Shown: in pieces, positions 25,933-34,279 of the stretch
Layout of the letters: every line of letters starts with the position of its first letter
How positions within the stretch are numbered: position 1 is the first letter of the stretch
From: Nocardia albiluteola
GTDB lineage: Bacteria > Actinomycetota > Actinomycetes > Mycobacteriales > Mycobacteriaceae
DNA: 64,000 nt
Reading direction: 5' to 3'
Assembly: GCF_018860155.1 (NCBI RefSeq)
Contig: NZ_JAHKNI010000001.1
Location: forward strand, 571,333-635,332
Program-made: the position numbers and the translations under genes
Notes under the pieces: generated by a model
Seen by the model: only the letters and a program-made list of their open reading frames with translations
Told to the model about the DNA's origin: nothing
The model's database searches: none

Positions 25933-27093
25933 TCAGCGGGCGGCGTTGCGGATCTGGGCGAGGAATTCGGCGTTCGTCTCGGTCTGGCGCAGACCGGTGA
26001 GCAACAGTTCGATGGCCTGCTGCGGCTCGCGGCCGGCGAGGGTGCGCCGCAGCGATGCGGTGGCGGCGAGTTCGTCGGGGGTGAGCAGCAACTCGTCGCG
26101 GCGGGTGCTGGAGCGGTCGATGTCGATGGCGGGGAAGGTGCGCCGATCGGCGATGTGCCGGTCGAGCTTGAGTTCGGCGTTGCCGGTGCCCTTGTACTCC
26201 TCGAAGATCAGGGTGTCGGCGACCGAACCCGTCTCGACGAGGGTGGTGGCGATGATGGTCAGCGAGCCGCCGTTCTCGATATTGCGCGCGGCGCCGAGGA
26301 ATTTCTTCGGCGGGGCCAGCGCGCCCGCGTCCACGCCGCCGGACAGGATGCGCCCGGTGCCCGGGGAGGCCAGGTTGTAGGCGCGGGCCAGCCGGGTCAG
26401 CGAATCGAGCAGCACCACCACGTCGCGGCCCATTTCGACGAGGCGCTTGGCGTGTTCGATGGCCAGCTCCGCGACCGCGACGTGATCGCGCGCGGGAGTG
26501 TCGAAGGTGGCCGCGGCGATGTCCGCGGGCACGGCCCGGGACAGGTCGGTGACCTCCTCGGGGCGCTCCCCCACGAGCACCAGGATCAGCTGGCATTCGG
26601 GGTGATTCTTCGCGATGCCGTGCGCAATCGATTGCAGCAGTGAGGTTTTGCCCGCCTTGGGCGGCGCGACGATCTGCGCGCGCTGTCCCTTGCCGATCGG
26701 CATCACCAGATCCGTGACGCGCGTGGTCATTTCGTGCGGCTCGGTCTCCAGGCGGAGCCGGTCCTGTGGATAGATGGGGATGAGATCGCCGAAGTGTTTG
26801 CGGGCCTTGGCCTGTGCGGGCGGCAGCCCGTTGACGCGATCGACCCGCAGCAGCGGGGGCAGTTTGATGCCCTCGCGCTTGGGCCCGGTGATGCCGGTGA
26901 TCGCATCCCCGCGGCGCAGTCCGTGCTCGCGGACCAGGCGCAACGGCACGTGCGCGTCGCGCGGTCCGGGCAGGTAGCCGTCGGTGCGCAACGCGGCGTG
27001 GTTGTCGGTGATGTCGAGGATGCCGCTGACTTCCGTCGCGGTCTCGATGGTGGTCAGATCGCCGCTGTTGTTATGAATAGTGTTGTCCTGCAT
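25933..27093 (-). CDS. rho: Short transcription termination factor Rho
   Basis: RNA-dependent hexameric ATPase/helicase that ends transcription. 386 residues, ATG 27093 behind AGGAG. The primary RNA-binding domain is reduced to ILDITDNHAALRTDGYLPGPRDAHVP and RRGDAITG. The ATPase core is complete: Walker A APPKAGKTSLL, LVGERPEEVTD, Walker B DVVVLLDSLTRLARAYN, and the R-loop region SLTIIATTLVETGSVAD. Actinobacterial house-keeping Rho normally carries a 150-250 residue Arg/Asp-rich N-terminal insertion; that is absent. This is therefore probably a second, minimal Rho. The gene stands alone with a 447-base gap upstream. Confidence 0.93.
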   Translation of the reverse strand: MQDNTIHNNSGDLTTIETATEVSGILDITDNHAALRTDGYLPGPRDAHVPLRLVREHGLRRGDAITGITGPKREGIKLPPLLRVDRVNGLPPAQAKARKHFGDLIPIYPQDRLRLETEPHEMTTRVTDLVMPIGKGQRAQIVAPPKAGKTSLLQSIAHGIAKNHPECQLILVLVGERPEEVTDLSRAVPADIAAATFDTPARDHVAVAELAIEHAKRLVEMGRDVVVLLDSLTRLARAYNLASPGTGRILSGGVDAGALAPPKKFLGAARNIENGGSLTIIATTLVETGSVADTLIFEEYKGTGNAELKLDRHIADRRTFPAIDIDRSSTRRDELLLTPDELAATASLRRTLAGREPQQAIELLLTGLRQTETNAEFLAQIRNAAR

Positions 27094-27540
27094 GGGATGT
27101 GCTCCTGAATGAGAGTGTGGGTGGGTACGGCGAGATCGCCGTCGGCGCAGCGCGTGGCTGTGCTGTGAACCCCCGGGCGGTACGTCGGGTACCGGTACTT
27201 CGAATACGGCTTCGCTCGGATCACCGAGGAGAGTGGAGTGCCGGGGTGTCCAGCGGACTGTGGGAGGGATTACTCACCTGCATCCACAAGCTGGAGACGT
27301 TGCCAAGGCTACAGTCGATACCGTCAACGCGCAATCATCCCGGTCTATTCCCGGCCGCCGTCGCCCGTTCTCTCGACATCGTTTCGACTGCCATCGGCTA
27401 TCGCGCGCATCGTCGTCGGGCATTGCGCCCGTCGTTGTGAGATGCTGCGCTTATCGTCCTCCGGCGCTGCGTCTTTCATTATCCGGTGGGTTCTCGGGGT
27501 GGATTCGGGCGGAAGGCACGTCGAATGACGTCCCGCACAG
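27094..27540. other. Gene-free interval upstream of rho
   Basis: 447 bases. Rho genes often carry long leaders for autoregulation, which could explain the gap. No gene is supported. Confidence 0.45.
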
Positions 27541-27663
27541 GAATGACGGGTCCGAACCGGAACTGCGGGGCGCAAACGCGAAGAGCCCGGGTTCGCGCTC
27601 GCGAACCCGGGCTCGATGAAACGATGAATTACGCTCCGGTGGTGATGAATTCGGCCGCCATCA
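27541..27663. repeat. Direct repeat copy A (GMC oxidoreductase 3' end plus terminator)
   Basis: About 123 bases matching 29,111-29,234 in the same orientation, roughly nine bases in ten. It contains, read leftward, the last ten codons of the GMC oxidoreductase (MAAEFITTGA and stop), then the terminator hairpin 27,583-27,614, then about 40 further bases. The copy is truncated exactly where the metallo-hydrolase gene ends, so it is a detached second 3' end. Confidence 0.9.
27583..27614 (-). terminator. Terminator hairpin in repeat copy A
   Basis: 15-bp stem GAGCCCGGGTTCGCG and its complement around CT. It ends transcription of the metallo-hydrolase gene, which borrows this duplicated terminator. 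Confidence 0.8.
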
Positions 27664-28479
27664 CGATGCCATGACCTGTCGGTCGATCAATGCGGACTGC
27701 TCGTGTGCGCTGATGACGGTCACCTGATCACCATGGGCCGCCACCAAAGCGCGCAGTTTCCGTTGCGAGTCACGGCGGGCGGCGTCGTCCTCCTGAACGA
27801 TCCTCTCGAACACCCGCAGGCCCAGCGGAGCGTGCGGACGAGTCGAATCCAACTGGCCGTGGAAGAACAGGGAGTCGCCCGCGTGCAGCAGCCAGCGGTC
27901 CGAGCCGAGGCGAACCGCGACGCCGCTGTGTCCCACGGTGTGGCCGGGCAACGGGATCAGTTGGATGTCGTCGGGCAGGCCGCGCAGCTGGCGAGCGCCG
28001 TCCAGGCCGAACCAGCTCTCGCCTGCGCCGTCCTCGTACAACTCCCAATCCGGACGGTGCGCGAACTGTATGTCGCGATATCGTGCGCCGCCCAGCCTGC
28101 GATGCTCGGTCGCGCTCACATGCACCTTGGCACGGGGGAAGTCGGCGAGTCCACCCGCATGATCGAGGTCGGCGTGCGTCAAGACGATGTGCCGCACATC
28201 GTCGGCGGTGTAACCGAGTTCGGTCAGGTGCGACACGGCCGACTCCGCGGGCTCCCGCACCGGCCGGGTCGCGAGACGGAACCACGGCGTGAACCACTCG
28301 CGCGGGCGCTGCGCACCGTTGGCGCCGAAGCCGGTCTCGATCAGCACCAGACCGGCGTCGGTCTCGACGAGCAGGCAGTGACAGATCATCGTCGCCGGGC
28401 GGAACGGATGGCCGTTGCCGTCGATCAGCCGACCGCCGAGCGGTCTCATTGTGCCGCAGTTGAAATGGTGGACGTGCAT
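27661..28479 (-). CDS. Metallo-beta-lactamase-fold hydrolase
   Basis: 272 residues. The metal motif is LTHADLDHAGG near residue 100 (HxDxDH, with Asp in place of the middle His as in a known subgroup), followed by the ligand His in PLPGHTVGHSGVAV and the bridging Asp in LLHAGDSLF. Substrates in this group include lactones and thioesters; none is assignable. It is the second gene of a TetR-MBL pair (12-base gap). Its stop codon TGA lies exactly at the junction with the duplicated 3' end of the GMC oxidoreductase, so its original 3' flank has been replaced. Confidence 0.9.
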   Translation of the reverse strand: MHVHHFNCGTMRPLGGRLIDGNGHPFRPATMICHCLLVETDAGLVLIETGFGANGAQRPREWFTPWFRLATRPVREPAESAVSHLTELGYTADDVRHIVLTHADLDHAGGLADFPRAKVHVSATEHRRLGGARYRDIQFAHRPDWELYEDGAGESWFGLDGARQLRGLPDDIQLIPLPGHTVGHSGVAVRLGSDRWLLHAGDSLFFHGQLDSTRPHAPLGLRVFERIVQEDDAARRDSQRKLRALVAAHGDQVTVISAHEQSALIDRQVMAS

Positions 28480-28491
28480 GGTCTTCCTTCG

Positions 28492-29070
28492 CTAGTGAAT
28501 TGCGGATTCGATCGTGTCCGTCAGGTACTGTCCGACCTCGTCGAGCACGGCGGTATCCCGCCGGACCCGCGCCAACAGCAGCGCGCCTTCGGTCGAGGAC
28601 AGCACGAACACCGCGAGCCGGCCGACCTGGTCGCCCGGAACTCCCCAGCGGCGCAACGTTTTTTCGATCACCTCGAGCCACCCGCCGTAGGCATCGGAGC
28701 ACGCCGACCCGATGGGCTCGCTGTCGGCGGCCACATCGAGTGCGATCGTCGCGACCGGGCAACCCTCCCGGAAGTCCGAGCCGACCAGAATCTGCTCGAA
28801 CGCTGCCATCAGCCGCGCGCAGCCGGTACGAACGTCATCGGCGTCGGCAAGGATGGCGTTGATCGCGACGCTCATCTGCTGCCCCGCCACGGTCACGGCC
28901 TCGGCGACCAGTTGCTCCTTGCCTCCTGGGAAGTGGAAGTACAACGACCCCTTCGGCGCTCCGCTCGCCGCCAGGATCTGATTGATCCCGGTCGCGTAGT
29001 ACCCCCGCTGCCGCAGCAGCTCGGCGGTTGTCTTGACGAAGCATTCGCGGGTGTTGGTCCGACGTGGCAT
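28492..29070 (-). CDS. TetR-family regulator (LmrA/YxaF-like)
   Basis: 192 residues. HTH GINQILAASGAPKGSLYFHFPGGKEQLVAEAV, the APKGSLYFHFPGGKE form typical of LmrA/YxaF repressors, and a C-terminal domain with GCPVATIALDVAADSEPI as in that group. It probably controls itself and the co-directional metallo-hydrolase 12 bases downstream; the promoter must lie in the 40 bases before repeat copy B. Confidence 0.9.
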   Translation of the reverse strand: MPRRTNTRECFVKTTAELLRQRGYYATGINQILAASGAPKGSLYFHFPGGKEQLVAEAVTVAGQQMSVAINAILADADDVRTGCARLMAAFEQILVGSDFREGCPVATIALDVAADSEPIGSACSDAYGGWLEVIEKTLRRWGVPGDQVGRLAVFVLSSTEGALLLARVRRDTAVLDEVGQYLTDTIESAIH

Positions 29071-29110
29071 ACGGCCATACTATGACGACTGGTCTAGAGA
29101 GTAAAGATCG

Positions 29111-29234
29111 GAATGGCGGGTCCGCACCGGAACGAAGCGGCGCACACGCGAAGAGCCCGGGTTCGCATGCTGCGAACCCGGGCTCTGTCGAAACGACGAA
29201 TTACGCTCCGGTGGTGATGAATTCGGCCGCCATC
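29111..29234. repeat. Direct repeat copy B (native GMC oxidoreductase 3' end)
   Basis: The original of the duplicated 123-base segment: last codons of the GMC oxidoreductase, its terminator and the flank beyond. Copies A and B bracket the metallo-hydrolase/TetR cassette with about 1.45 kb between them. Confidence 0.9.
29152..29186 (-). terminator. Terminator of the GMC oxidoreductase
   Basis: 16-bp perfect stem AGAGCCCGGGTTCGCA and its complement around TGC, 15 bases after the stop codon. Slightly longer than its copy at 27,583. Confidence 0.85.
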
Positions 29235-30841
29235 TCGCCGATCATGTAGCACGGCGCGTTGGTGTTGCCGCCGGTGATGCTCGGCATGATCGAGGCGTCG
29301 GCCACCCGCAGGCCCTCGATGCCGTTGACCTTCAGGGTCGGATCGACCACGGCGCGCTCGTCCACGCCCATGCGGCAGGAGCCGACCGGGTGGTAGATCG
29401 AGTGCACGCGGTTGGGCAGCTCGCGCCGCAGCGCGGTCTCGTCGGCCCACTCGTTGCCGGGGAAGAAGTTCTCCACGACGTCGCCCGCGATGCTCTTGTG
29501 CGACATCACATCCCGGATCATCTTGATGCCCTCGATCAGGAATTCGGTGTCCCACGGATCGGACAGGTAGCCCGGGTCGATCAGCGGCGAGGCGAACGGA
29601 TCCGCCGAGGCCAGGCGCACCTCGCCGCGGCTCTTGGGGTAGATGAGGCTGGGCATGATGGTCAGCGCCGCGCGCCGGTCGACCAGGTGCAGCTTGTCCT
29701 CGTCCTGGTTCGGGGTCGGGTAGCTCCACGGCAGGGTGTGGATCTGCATGTCCGGGTAGTCGCCCTCGGCGAACTTGGTCTTGACGAAGCCCGCGGCCTC
29801 GAAGACCGTGCGGCCCATCCAGGAGCTGCCCGGGTTGCGCAGCTCGCGCATGATGCCGCGGGCGAAGTAGGTCGGAATGCCGCGGTGGATGGCCTTTTTC
29901 GAGACGAAGGTCATCGGCACGAACAGGTGGTCGTGCAGGTTCTGCCCGACCGGCAGGTCCTGGTGCACGGCGATGCCCAGGTCGCGCAGGTGCCCGGCCG
30001 GCCCGATGCCCGAGAGCATCAGCAGTTGCGGCGAGCCGACGACGCCGGCGGAGACCACGACCTCCTTGGCGGCGCGCACGATGCGGTGCGAGCCGTTCTT
30101 CTCCTGGATCTCCACGCCGGTGGCGCGGCCGTTCTCGATGACCACGCGGGTGGCGTGCACGTTGGTGAGCACGCTCAGGGTCGGGTTCGGCATATCGGTC
30201 AGGTAGCCGCGAGAAGAGCTGTAGCGCAGCCCCTTTCGCACGCTCTGCTGGAAGATCGAGATGCCTTCCTGCGATTCGCCGTTGTAGTCCTCGATGATCG
30301 GCGCGCCCAGGGTCTCCGACGCGGCGGTCATGAACTCCTGCGTGATCGGAGTCAGGTCCTGCTGGCGGGTGACCTCGATCGGGCCGCCGGTGCCGCGGTA
30401 GTCGCTCGCGCCGTCCTGCCAGTTCTCCAAGCGCTTGTAGGCGGGCAGCACGTCCTCGTAGCTCCAGCCCTTGTTGCCCTCGGCGGCCCAGGAGTCGAAG
30501 TTGGCGCGGTTGCCGCGCACGAAGAGCATGCCGTTGACCGAGCTGGAGCCGCCCAGCACCTTGCCGCGGGTCATCGGGACCTCGCGCTCGTTGGCATGCT
30601 TTTGCGGGACGGAGTACTGGCTCCATGTGACGCGGTGCTTGAGCTGGGGCACGGTGTGCACCATGGTGATCATGCCGGGGCTGGTGACCAGGCGGGTGTT
30701 GTCCTTGCGACCGGCCTCGAGCAGAATGACGCGGGCACCGGTCTGGGCCAGCCGCCCGGCGATGGTGGCGCCGGAACTGCCCGCGCCCACGACGACGTAA
30801 TCGGCCTCGGCGGTGTCCGCGCTGCGCGGAGAGTCGGTCAT
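29201..30841 (-). CDS. GMC-family FAD oxidoreductase, probably sterol/steroid-linked
   Basis: FAD-dependent alcohol oxidoreductase of the GMC family. 546 residues from ATG 30841: FAD loop VVVGAGSSGATIAGRLA, the GMC signature RGKVLGGSSSVNGMLFVRG, a second signature GSPQLLMLSGIGP, and the active-site HPVGSCRMG and NTNAPCYMIGE near the C-terminus. Choline dehydrogenase (BetA) is the usual automatic label, but no betaine genes are here. A near-perfect KstR motif lies 63 bases upstream and CYP125 is divergent, which suggests a steroid or side-chain alcohol as substrate (inference). Its 3' end is duplicated at 27.6 kb. Confidence 0.92.
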   Translation of the reverse strand: MTDSPRSADTAEADYVVVGAGSSGATIAGRLAQTGARVILLEAGRKDNTRLVTSPGMITMVHTVPQLKHRVTWSQYSVPQKHANEREVPMTRGKVLGGSSSVNGMLFVRGNRANFDSWAAEGNKGWSYEDVLPAYKRLENWQDGASDYRGTGGPIEVTRQQDLTPITQEFMTAASETLGAPIIEDYNGESQEGISIFQQSVRKGLRYSSSRGYLTDMPNPTLSVLTNVHATRVVIENGRATGVEIQEKNGSHRIVRAAKEVVVSAGVVGSPQLLMLSGIGPAGHLRDLGIAVHQDLPVGQNLHDHLFVPMTFVSKKAIHRGIPTYFARGIMRELRNPGSSWMGRTVFEAAGFVKTKFAEGDYPDMQIHTLPWSYPTPNQDEDKLHLVDRRAALTIMPSLIYPKSRGEVRLASADPFASPLIDPGYLSDPWDTEFLIEGIKMIRDVMSHKSIAGDVVENFFPGNEWADETALRRELPNRVHSIYHPVGSCRMGVDERAVVDPTLKVNGIEGLRVADASIMPSITGGNTNAPCYMIGEMAAEFITTGA

Positions 30842-30903
30842 GATCGGTTACCTCATCCTCGAAGTGGTCGTCAGGGCCCGAAGCACGTGCCCGGGACCCA
30901 CTG

Positions 30904-30917
30904 TAGAACAAGTTCTA
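30904..30917. promoter_or_regulatory. KstR-type operator, GMC side
   Basis: TAGAACAAGTTCTA fits the known KstR consensus TnnAACnnGTTnnA exactly and is a full palindrome. It is 63 bases before the GMC oxidoreductase start. Confidence 0.8.
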
Positions 30918-31040
30918 ATTCTGGTGAAGATCGAGTATGTAGCCGGCGTCACAGCAGGTCGGGCGCGGTGCAAGTGATCATGGTTTCAGAATCATGATCA
31001 GACACCTGTTCAGAAATGCTTTGAGGTGCTTGAATCTCTC

Positions 31041-31054
31041 TAGAACTCGTTTCA
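31041..31054. promoter_or_regulatory. KstR-type operator, CYP125 side
   Basis: TAGAACTCGTTTCA also fits TnnAACnnGTTnnA. It lies 44 bases before the CYP125 start codon, where a repressor would block the promoter. In mycobacteria cyp125 is an established KstR target. Confidence 0.8.
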
Positions 31055-31097
31055 TTTTCACGCCGGTTCGCGACGCGGCGGACCGTGAGGAGGAACC

Positions 31098-32324
31098 GTG
31101 CCCGTGCCATCGCTTCCCGCCGGATTCGACTTCACCGATCCCGGTCTGTGGGAACAACGCAAACCGGTGGAGGAGTTCGCGGAGCTGCGCCGGACCGCGC
31201 CGGTGTGGTGGAACGCCCAGGAGCGCGAATACAACCTGCCCTTCGACGACGGCGGCTACTGGGTGGTGAGCCGCCACGAGGACGTCCGGGAGATCTCGCG
31301 GCATCCGGAGCTGTACTCCTCGAACACCAACGGCGCCATCGTCCGGCTGCCCCCGGACACCACGCGCGAGCAGATGGAACTGACCGGCGAGGCGCTGCTG
31401 ATCAACATGGATCCGCCCAAGCACACCAAGATCCGGCGCATCATCTCCAAGGGGTTCACCCCGCGCGCGATCGAGGCGCTGCGGGCCGCGCTGACCGAGC
31501 GCGCCGCGCGAATCGTGCAGGAGGCCAAGGAAACCGGGAGTGGTGACTTCGTGCAGCAGGTGGCCTGCGAGCTGCCGCTGCAGGCGATCGCGGAACTGCT
31601 CGGGGTGCCGCAGGCCGACCGGCACAAGCTGTTCAACTGGTCGAATCAGATGCTCAGTTACGACGATCCGGAATACGGCGACCCGATGACGGCCACCGCC
31701 GAGATTCTGGGCTACGCCTGGAACATGGCCGAGCAGCGGCGCGCGGAACCGTGCGACGACATCGTCAGCCAGCTGGTCACCGCCGATGTGGACGGGGAGG
31801 CGCTGGGCTCGGACGAGTTCGGCTACTTCATGATCCTGCTGACCGTGGCGGGCAACGAGACCACGCGCAATGCCATCACCCACGGCATGAAGGCATTCGT
31901 GGACCATCCGGACCAGTGGGAGCTGTACAAGCGGGACCGCCCGCGCACCGCGCCCGACGAGATCGTGCGCTGGGCGACGCCGGTGACGGCGTTTCAGCGC
32001 ACCGTCACGCAGGATCTCGAGCTCGGCGGTCAGGCGATCTCGGCCGGGCAGCGGGTCGCGCTGTTCTACAGCTCGGCCAACTTCGACGAGGACGCCTTCG
32101 AGGACCCGTTCCGGTTCGACGTGCTGCGCGACCCGAATCCGCACCTCGGATTCGGCGGCACCGGGGCGCACTACTGCGTCGGGGCCAATCTGGCCCGGCT
32201 GGAGATCGACCTGATCTTCAACGCGATCGCCGACGTCCTGCCCGACCTGCACCAGCTCGCCGATCCGGTGCGGCTGCGGTCGGGCTGGATCAACGGGATC
32301 AAGCACTGGAACGTTGCGTATTGA
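31098..32324 (+). CDS. cyp125: CYP125-family steroid C26/C27 monooxygenase
   Basis: Cytochrome P450 that oxidises the terminal methyl of the cholesterol side chain. 408 residues from GTG 31098 behind GAGGAGG. Opening LPAGFDFTDPGLWEQRKPVEEFAELR and the block AGNETTRNAITHGMKAF (I-helix, with Thr) match the mycobacterial CYP125A1 pattern that I recall. EIVRWATPVTAFQRT is the ExxR-derived region, and the heme loop FGGTGAHYCVGANLAR carries the Cys ligand. C-terminus RLRSGWINGIKHWNVAY is as in CYP125. It is divergent from the GMC oxidoreductase, each with its own KstR motif. A ferredoxin partner is not in the window. Confidence 0.92.
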   Translation: MPVPSLPAGFDFTDPGLWEQRKPVEEFAELRRTAPVWWNAQEREYNLPFDDGGYWVVSRHEDVREISRHPELYSSNTNGAIVRLPPDTTREQMELTGEALLINMDPPKHTKIRRIISKGFTPRAIEALRAALTERAARIVQEAKETGSGDFVQQVACELPLQAIAELLGVPQADRHKLFNWSNQMLSYDDPEYGDPMTATAEILGYAWNMAEQRRAEPCDDIVSQLVTADVDGEALGSDEFGYFMILLTVAGNETTRNAITHGMKAFVDHPDQWELYKRDRPRTAPDEIVRWATPVTAFQRTVTQDLELGGQAISAGQRVALFYSSANFDEDAFEDPFRFDVLRDPNPHLGFGGTGAHYCVGANLARLEIDLIFNAIADVLPDLHQLADPVRLRSGWINGIKHWNVAY

Positions 32325-32380
32325 CCGCGGGCACCCCCGAGCCCCTAGACGGTGCCGAGTACTCGGCCGACAAATGCGGG

Positions 32381-32755
32381 TCAGCGCGCCCAGGGTGCGA
32401 CGACCGGCGGCTGACCGGGAATAAGCCCCTGCCCGCCGACGGGCAGCACCACGACGGCCTCGAACGGTTCATCGCTCGGATTGGACATGGCGAATAGCTC
32501 GTGCGCGGGCACGATAAGCGCGTCCCCGGCTGCCACCGTGAGGATTTCGCCGCCCATGGTGACGGTCATCGTGCCAGACAGCGCGATGAAGATCTCCTCG
32601 CGATCCAGGGCGTGTGCCGGCGCGTCGACGCCCGGTTTGATGGTGAGTCGCCACGCGCTGTTCTCGGTGGATCCGCGGCTGGGTGCGGCCAGACCGGTGA
32701 AGTTCGCGTGGTCGTTCTCGAAGCGAGGGGCGCGGTCGGCGGTGATGTGCGGCAT
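32381..32755 (-). CDS. Cupin protein, copy 1 of a tandem pair
   Basis: 124 residues. A single cupin fold with LAAPSRGSTENSAWRLTIKPG, then the motif region DAPAHALDREEIFIALSG, where the first expected His-x-His reads AHA, so one metal ligand is lost. PAHELFAMSNP gives the last His. The next gene, 30 bases upstream, is a paralogue of the same length. Function unknown. Control by the divergent MarR beyond the pair is probable. Confidence 0.87.
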   Translation of the reverse strand: MPHITADRAPRFENDHANFTGLAAPSRGSTENSAWRLTIKPGVDAPAHALDREEIFIALSGTMTVTMGGEILTVAAGDALIVPAHELFAMSNPSDEPFEAVVVLPVGGQGLIPGQPPVVAPWAR

Positions 32756-32785
32756 GACTCTCCTGTGCGATCGATTGTGCGTTGA

Positions 32786-33160
32786 CTATTGAGCCCAGGG
32801 CGGGCTGACTCGGTCGCCGCCGGGCGCTTGGGCGTAGGCCCCCACCGGCAGGATCGCCACCGCCTCGAACGGTTCGTCGCCTGGCACGGACACGCGGAAG
32901 ACGGTGTGTGCAGGGATCACCAGTGCGTCGCCGGCGCAGAAGTCTCGGGTTTCGCCGTCGATGGTGGCGCGGGCCCGGCCGGAGAGGGCGATGAAGATCT
33001 CCTCCCGCGAGACCGCGTGCTCGTGGCCGGGATTGCCTGGGTGCATGGTGAAGCGCCAGACGCTGTTCTCGGTGGAGCCGCGACTGGGGGCGGCTAGGCC
33101 GACTGCGGTCATGAGGGGAGCTTCGAAGACGGGCGCGTCGGCGGATTTGATGAGTGGCAT
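32786..33160 (-). CDS. Cupin protein, copy 2 of a tandem pair
   Basis: 124 residues, paralogue of the downstream gene with the same LAAPSRGSTENS and SREEIFIALSG blocks. The metal motif is intact here: GHEHAVSREE supplies His, His and Glu, and IPAHTVFRVS supplies the last His. It is first in the unit and divergent from the MarR gene at 33,244, with an inverted repeat in the gap. One intact and one altered copy suggests duplication followed by divergence. Confidence 0.87.
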   Translation of the reverse strand: MPLIKSADAPVFEAPLMTAVGLAAPSRGSTENSVWRFTMHPGNPGHEHAVSREEIFIALSGRARATIDGETRDFCAGDALVIPAHTVFRVSVPGDEPFEAVAILPVGAYAQAPGGDRVSPPWAQ

Positions 33161-33188
33161 GCTGTGACTCCTATGTATTCAACCAATG

Positions 33189-33221
33189 TGTTCAACTATG
33201 GTGTACAACTAGAGTTGAACA
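33189..33221. promoter_or_regulatory. MarR operator between cupins and marR
   Basis: TGTTCAACT at 33,189-33,197 and its complement AGTTGAACA at 33,213-33,221 with a 15-base gap. A third half-site-like GTACAACT lies between them, and ATTCAACC just outside. A clear repressor site region ending 22 bases before the marR start. Confidence 0.7.
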
Positions 33222-33243
33222 TATTGACGGGAAGGAGTCAAGG

Positions 33244-33690
33244 ATGGATTTCGGCGTCCTGCTCGGGCAGGCATACCAGGCGTTCGTTCGGGAGCTGCAC
33301 ACGCATCTGGCTGAGCACGGCCATCGCATGCTCGGCGCTTCCTACGGCTATGTACTGCGCACATTGGCCGAGGACGCGCTCACCGCAAGCCAATTGGGGG
33401 AGCGTCTCGGGATCACCGCGCAGGGTGCGGCCAAGGTCGTCGACGAAATGGTACGGGACGGCTACGTGGAGCGGTGCCCGGATCCGGCGGACAAGCGCGC
33501 CAAACTGCTGCACCTGTCCGACCGGGGCCGCGACATGCTGGACACTGTGCGGGAATTCCACGCCGAGTACGAGCGAAGGCTTGCCGCGCGGGCGGGTGCA
33601 GACCAGGTCGCGACGGTGCGAGCCGTGTTGAGCGAGATCGTCGGCGCGGCAGCTGATTCCGGCGCGGCGCGGACCTTCCGGCCGCTATGA
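33244..33690 (+). CDS. MarR-family regulator, divergent from tandem cupins
   Basis: 148 residues from ATG 33244 behind AAGGAG. The winged helix is LTASQLGERLGITAQGAAKVVDEMVRDGYVERCPDPADKRAKLLHLS at roughly residues 48-95, with the flanking dimer helices present. It probably represses the two cupin genes and itself through the inverted repeat at 33,189-33,221. Ligand unknown. Confidence 0.9.
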   Translation: MDFGVLLGQAYQAFVRELHTHLAEHGHRMLGASYGYVLRTLAEDALTASQLGERLGITAQGAAKVVDEMVRDGYVERCPDPADKRAKLLHLSDRGRDMLDTVREFHAEYERRLAARAGADQVATVRAVLSEIVGAAADSGAARTFRPL

Positions 33691-33949
33691 GGCCCGCCGC
33701 GCGCGTATCGGTGGCGCCTGCTGGAGGCGGCCGGTTCGCTACGCGAGATCCCTCATACCGAGACCGAATCAGCTGCCACACAGGACAACTCGCCGCGCCA
33801 GACTGATAATCGGGCCCTATAAGCGAAGGCACGATCACCGCCTCGGCCGCGAGGCCCGAACAACTGGCCCGAGCACAGCCCCTACAACCAGCCAACCAGC
33901 CATACCGCTGGTGTCCCGATGGACGATGGGCGGGCGATTGGATGCGTCC

Positions 33950-34279
33950 TCATAACTGTCTGAAGGCGATCGGAATGCCCTCCCACGTGTCGGAGCCCTC
34001 GTTACCACCCGGAATCCCATACATCACGTCATCTGGATTCTGATTCGTCCGATTGTTCCGCCATGAGACCATCAGCTTCTGCCTGCTCGGGCAAAGGTTG
34101 TGCCAATGGATCGTCGTCGTCGACGTGCCACTGTCGGTCCACCACCACTGGATGCACTCTGCCACGCCTTCATGCCTGTCCACCGCAGTTTCCAGCCCAC
34201 CCTGCGCGGAGCCGGCGAACGCCGCCACTGAGACGGCAGCAGCCACAAGGATCACCACCAGCTTGCTTGTCGAGGTCAC
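33950..34279 (-). CDS. Small secreted protein
   Basis: 109 residues: N-terminal signal peptide KLVVILVAAAVSVAAFAGSAQG, then an 85-residue mature part rich in Trp (ECIQWWWTDSG, WHNLCPS, MVSWRNN) with two Cys able to form a disulfide. No family recognised. Small secreted, Trp-rich, disulfide-bonded domains occur among envelope proteins of actinobacteria. Its gene stands alone; its ends are not close to other genes. Confidence 0.7.
   Translation of the reverse strand: MTSTSKLVVILVAAAVSVAAFAGSAQGGLETAVDRHEGVAECIQWWWTDSGTSTTTIHWHNLCPSRQKLMVSWRNNRTNQNPDDVMYGIPGGNEGSDTWEGIPIAFRQL

Noticed and set aside
29201..30841. Choline dehydrogenase (betA) label
   Set aside because: No betaine aldehyde dehydrogenase, transporter or BetI gene is near, and the KstR motif points to sterols; only the GMC family is safe.
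32381..33690. Toxin-antitoxin or defence module in the cupin/MarR cluster
   Set aside because: The proteins are plain cupins and a MarR regulator with no toxin fold; nothing suggests defence.
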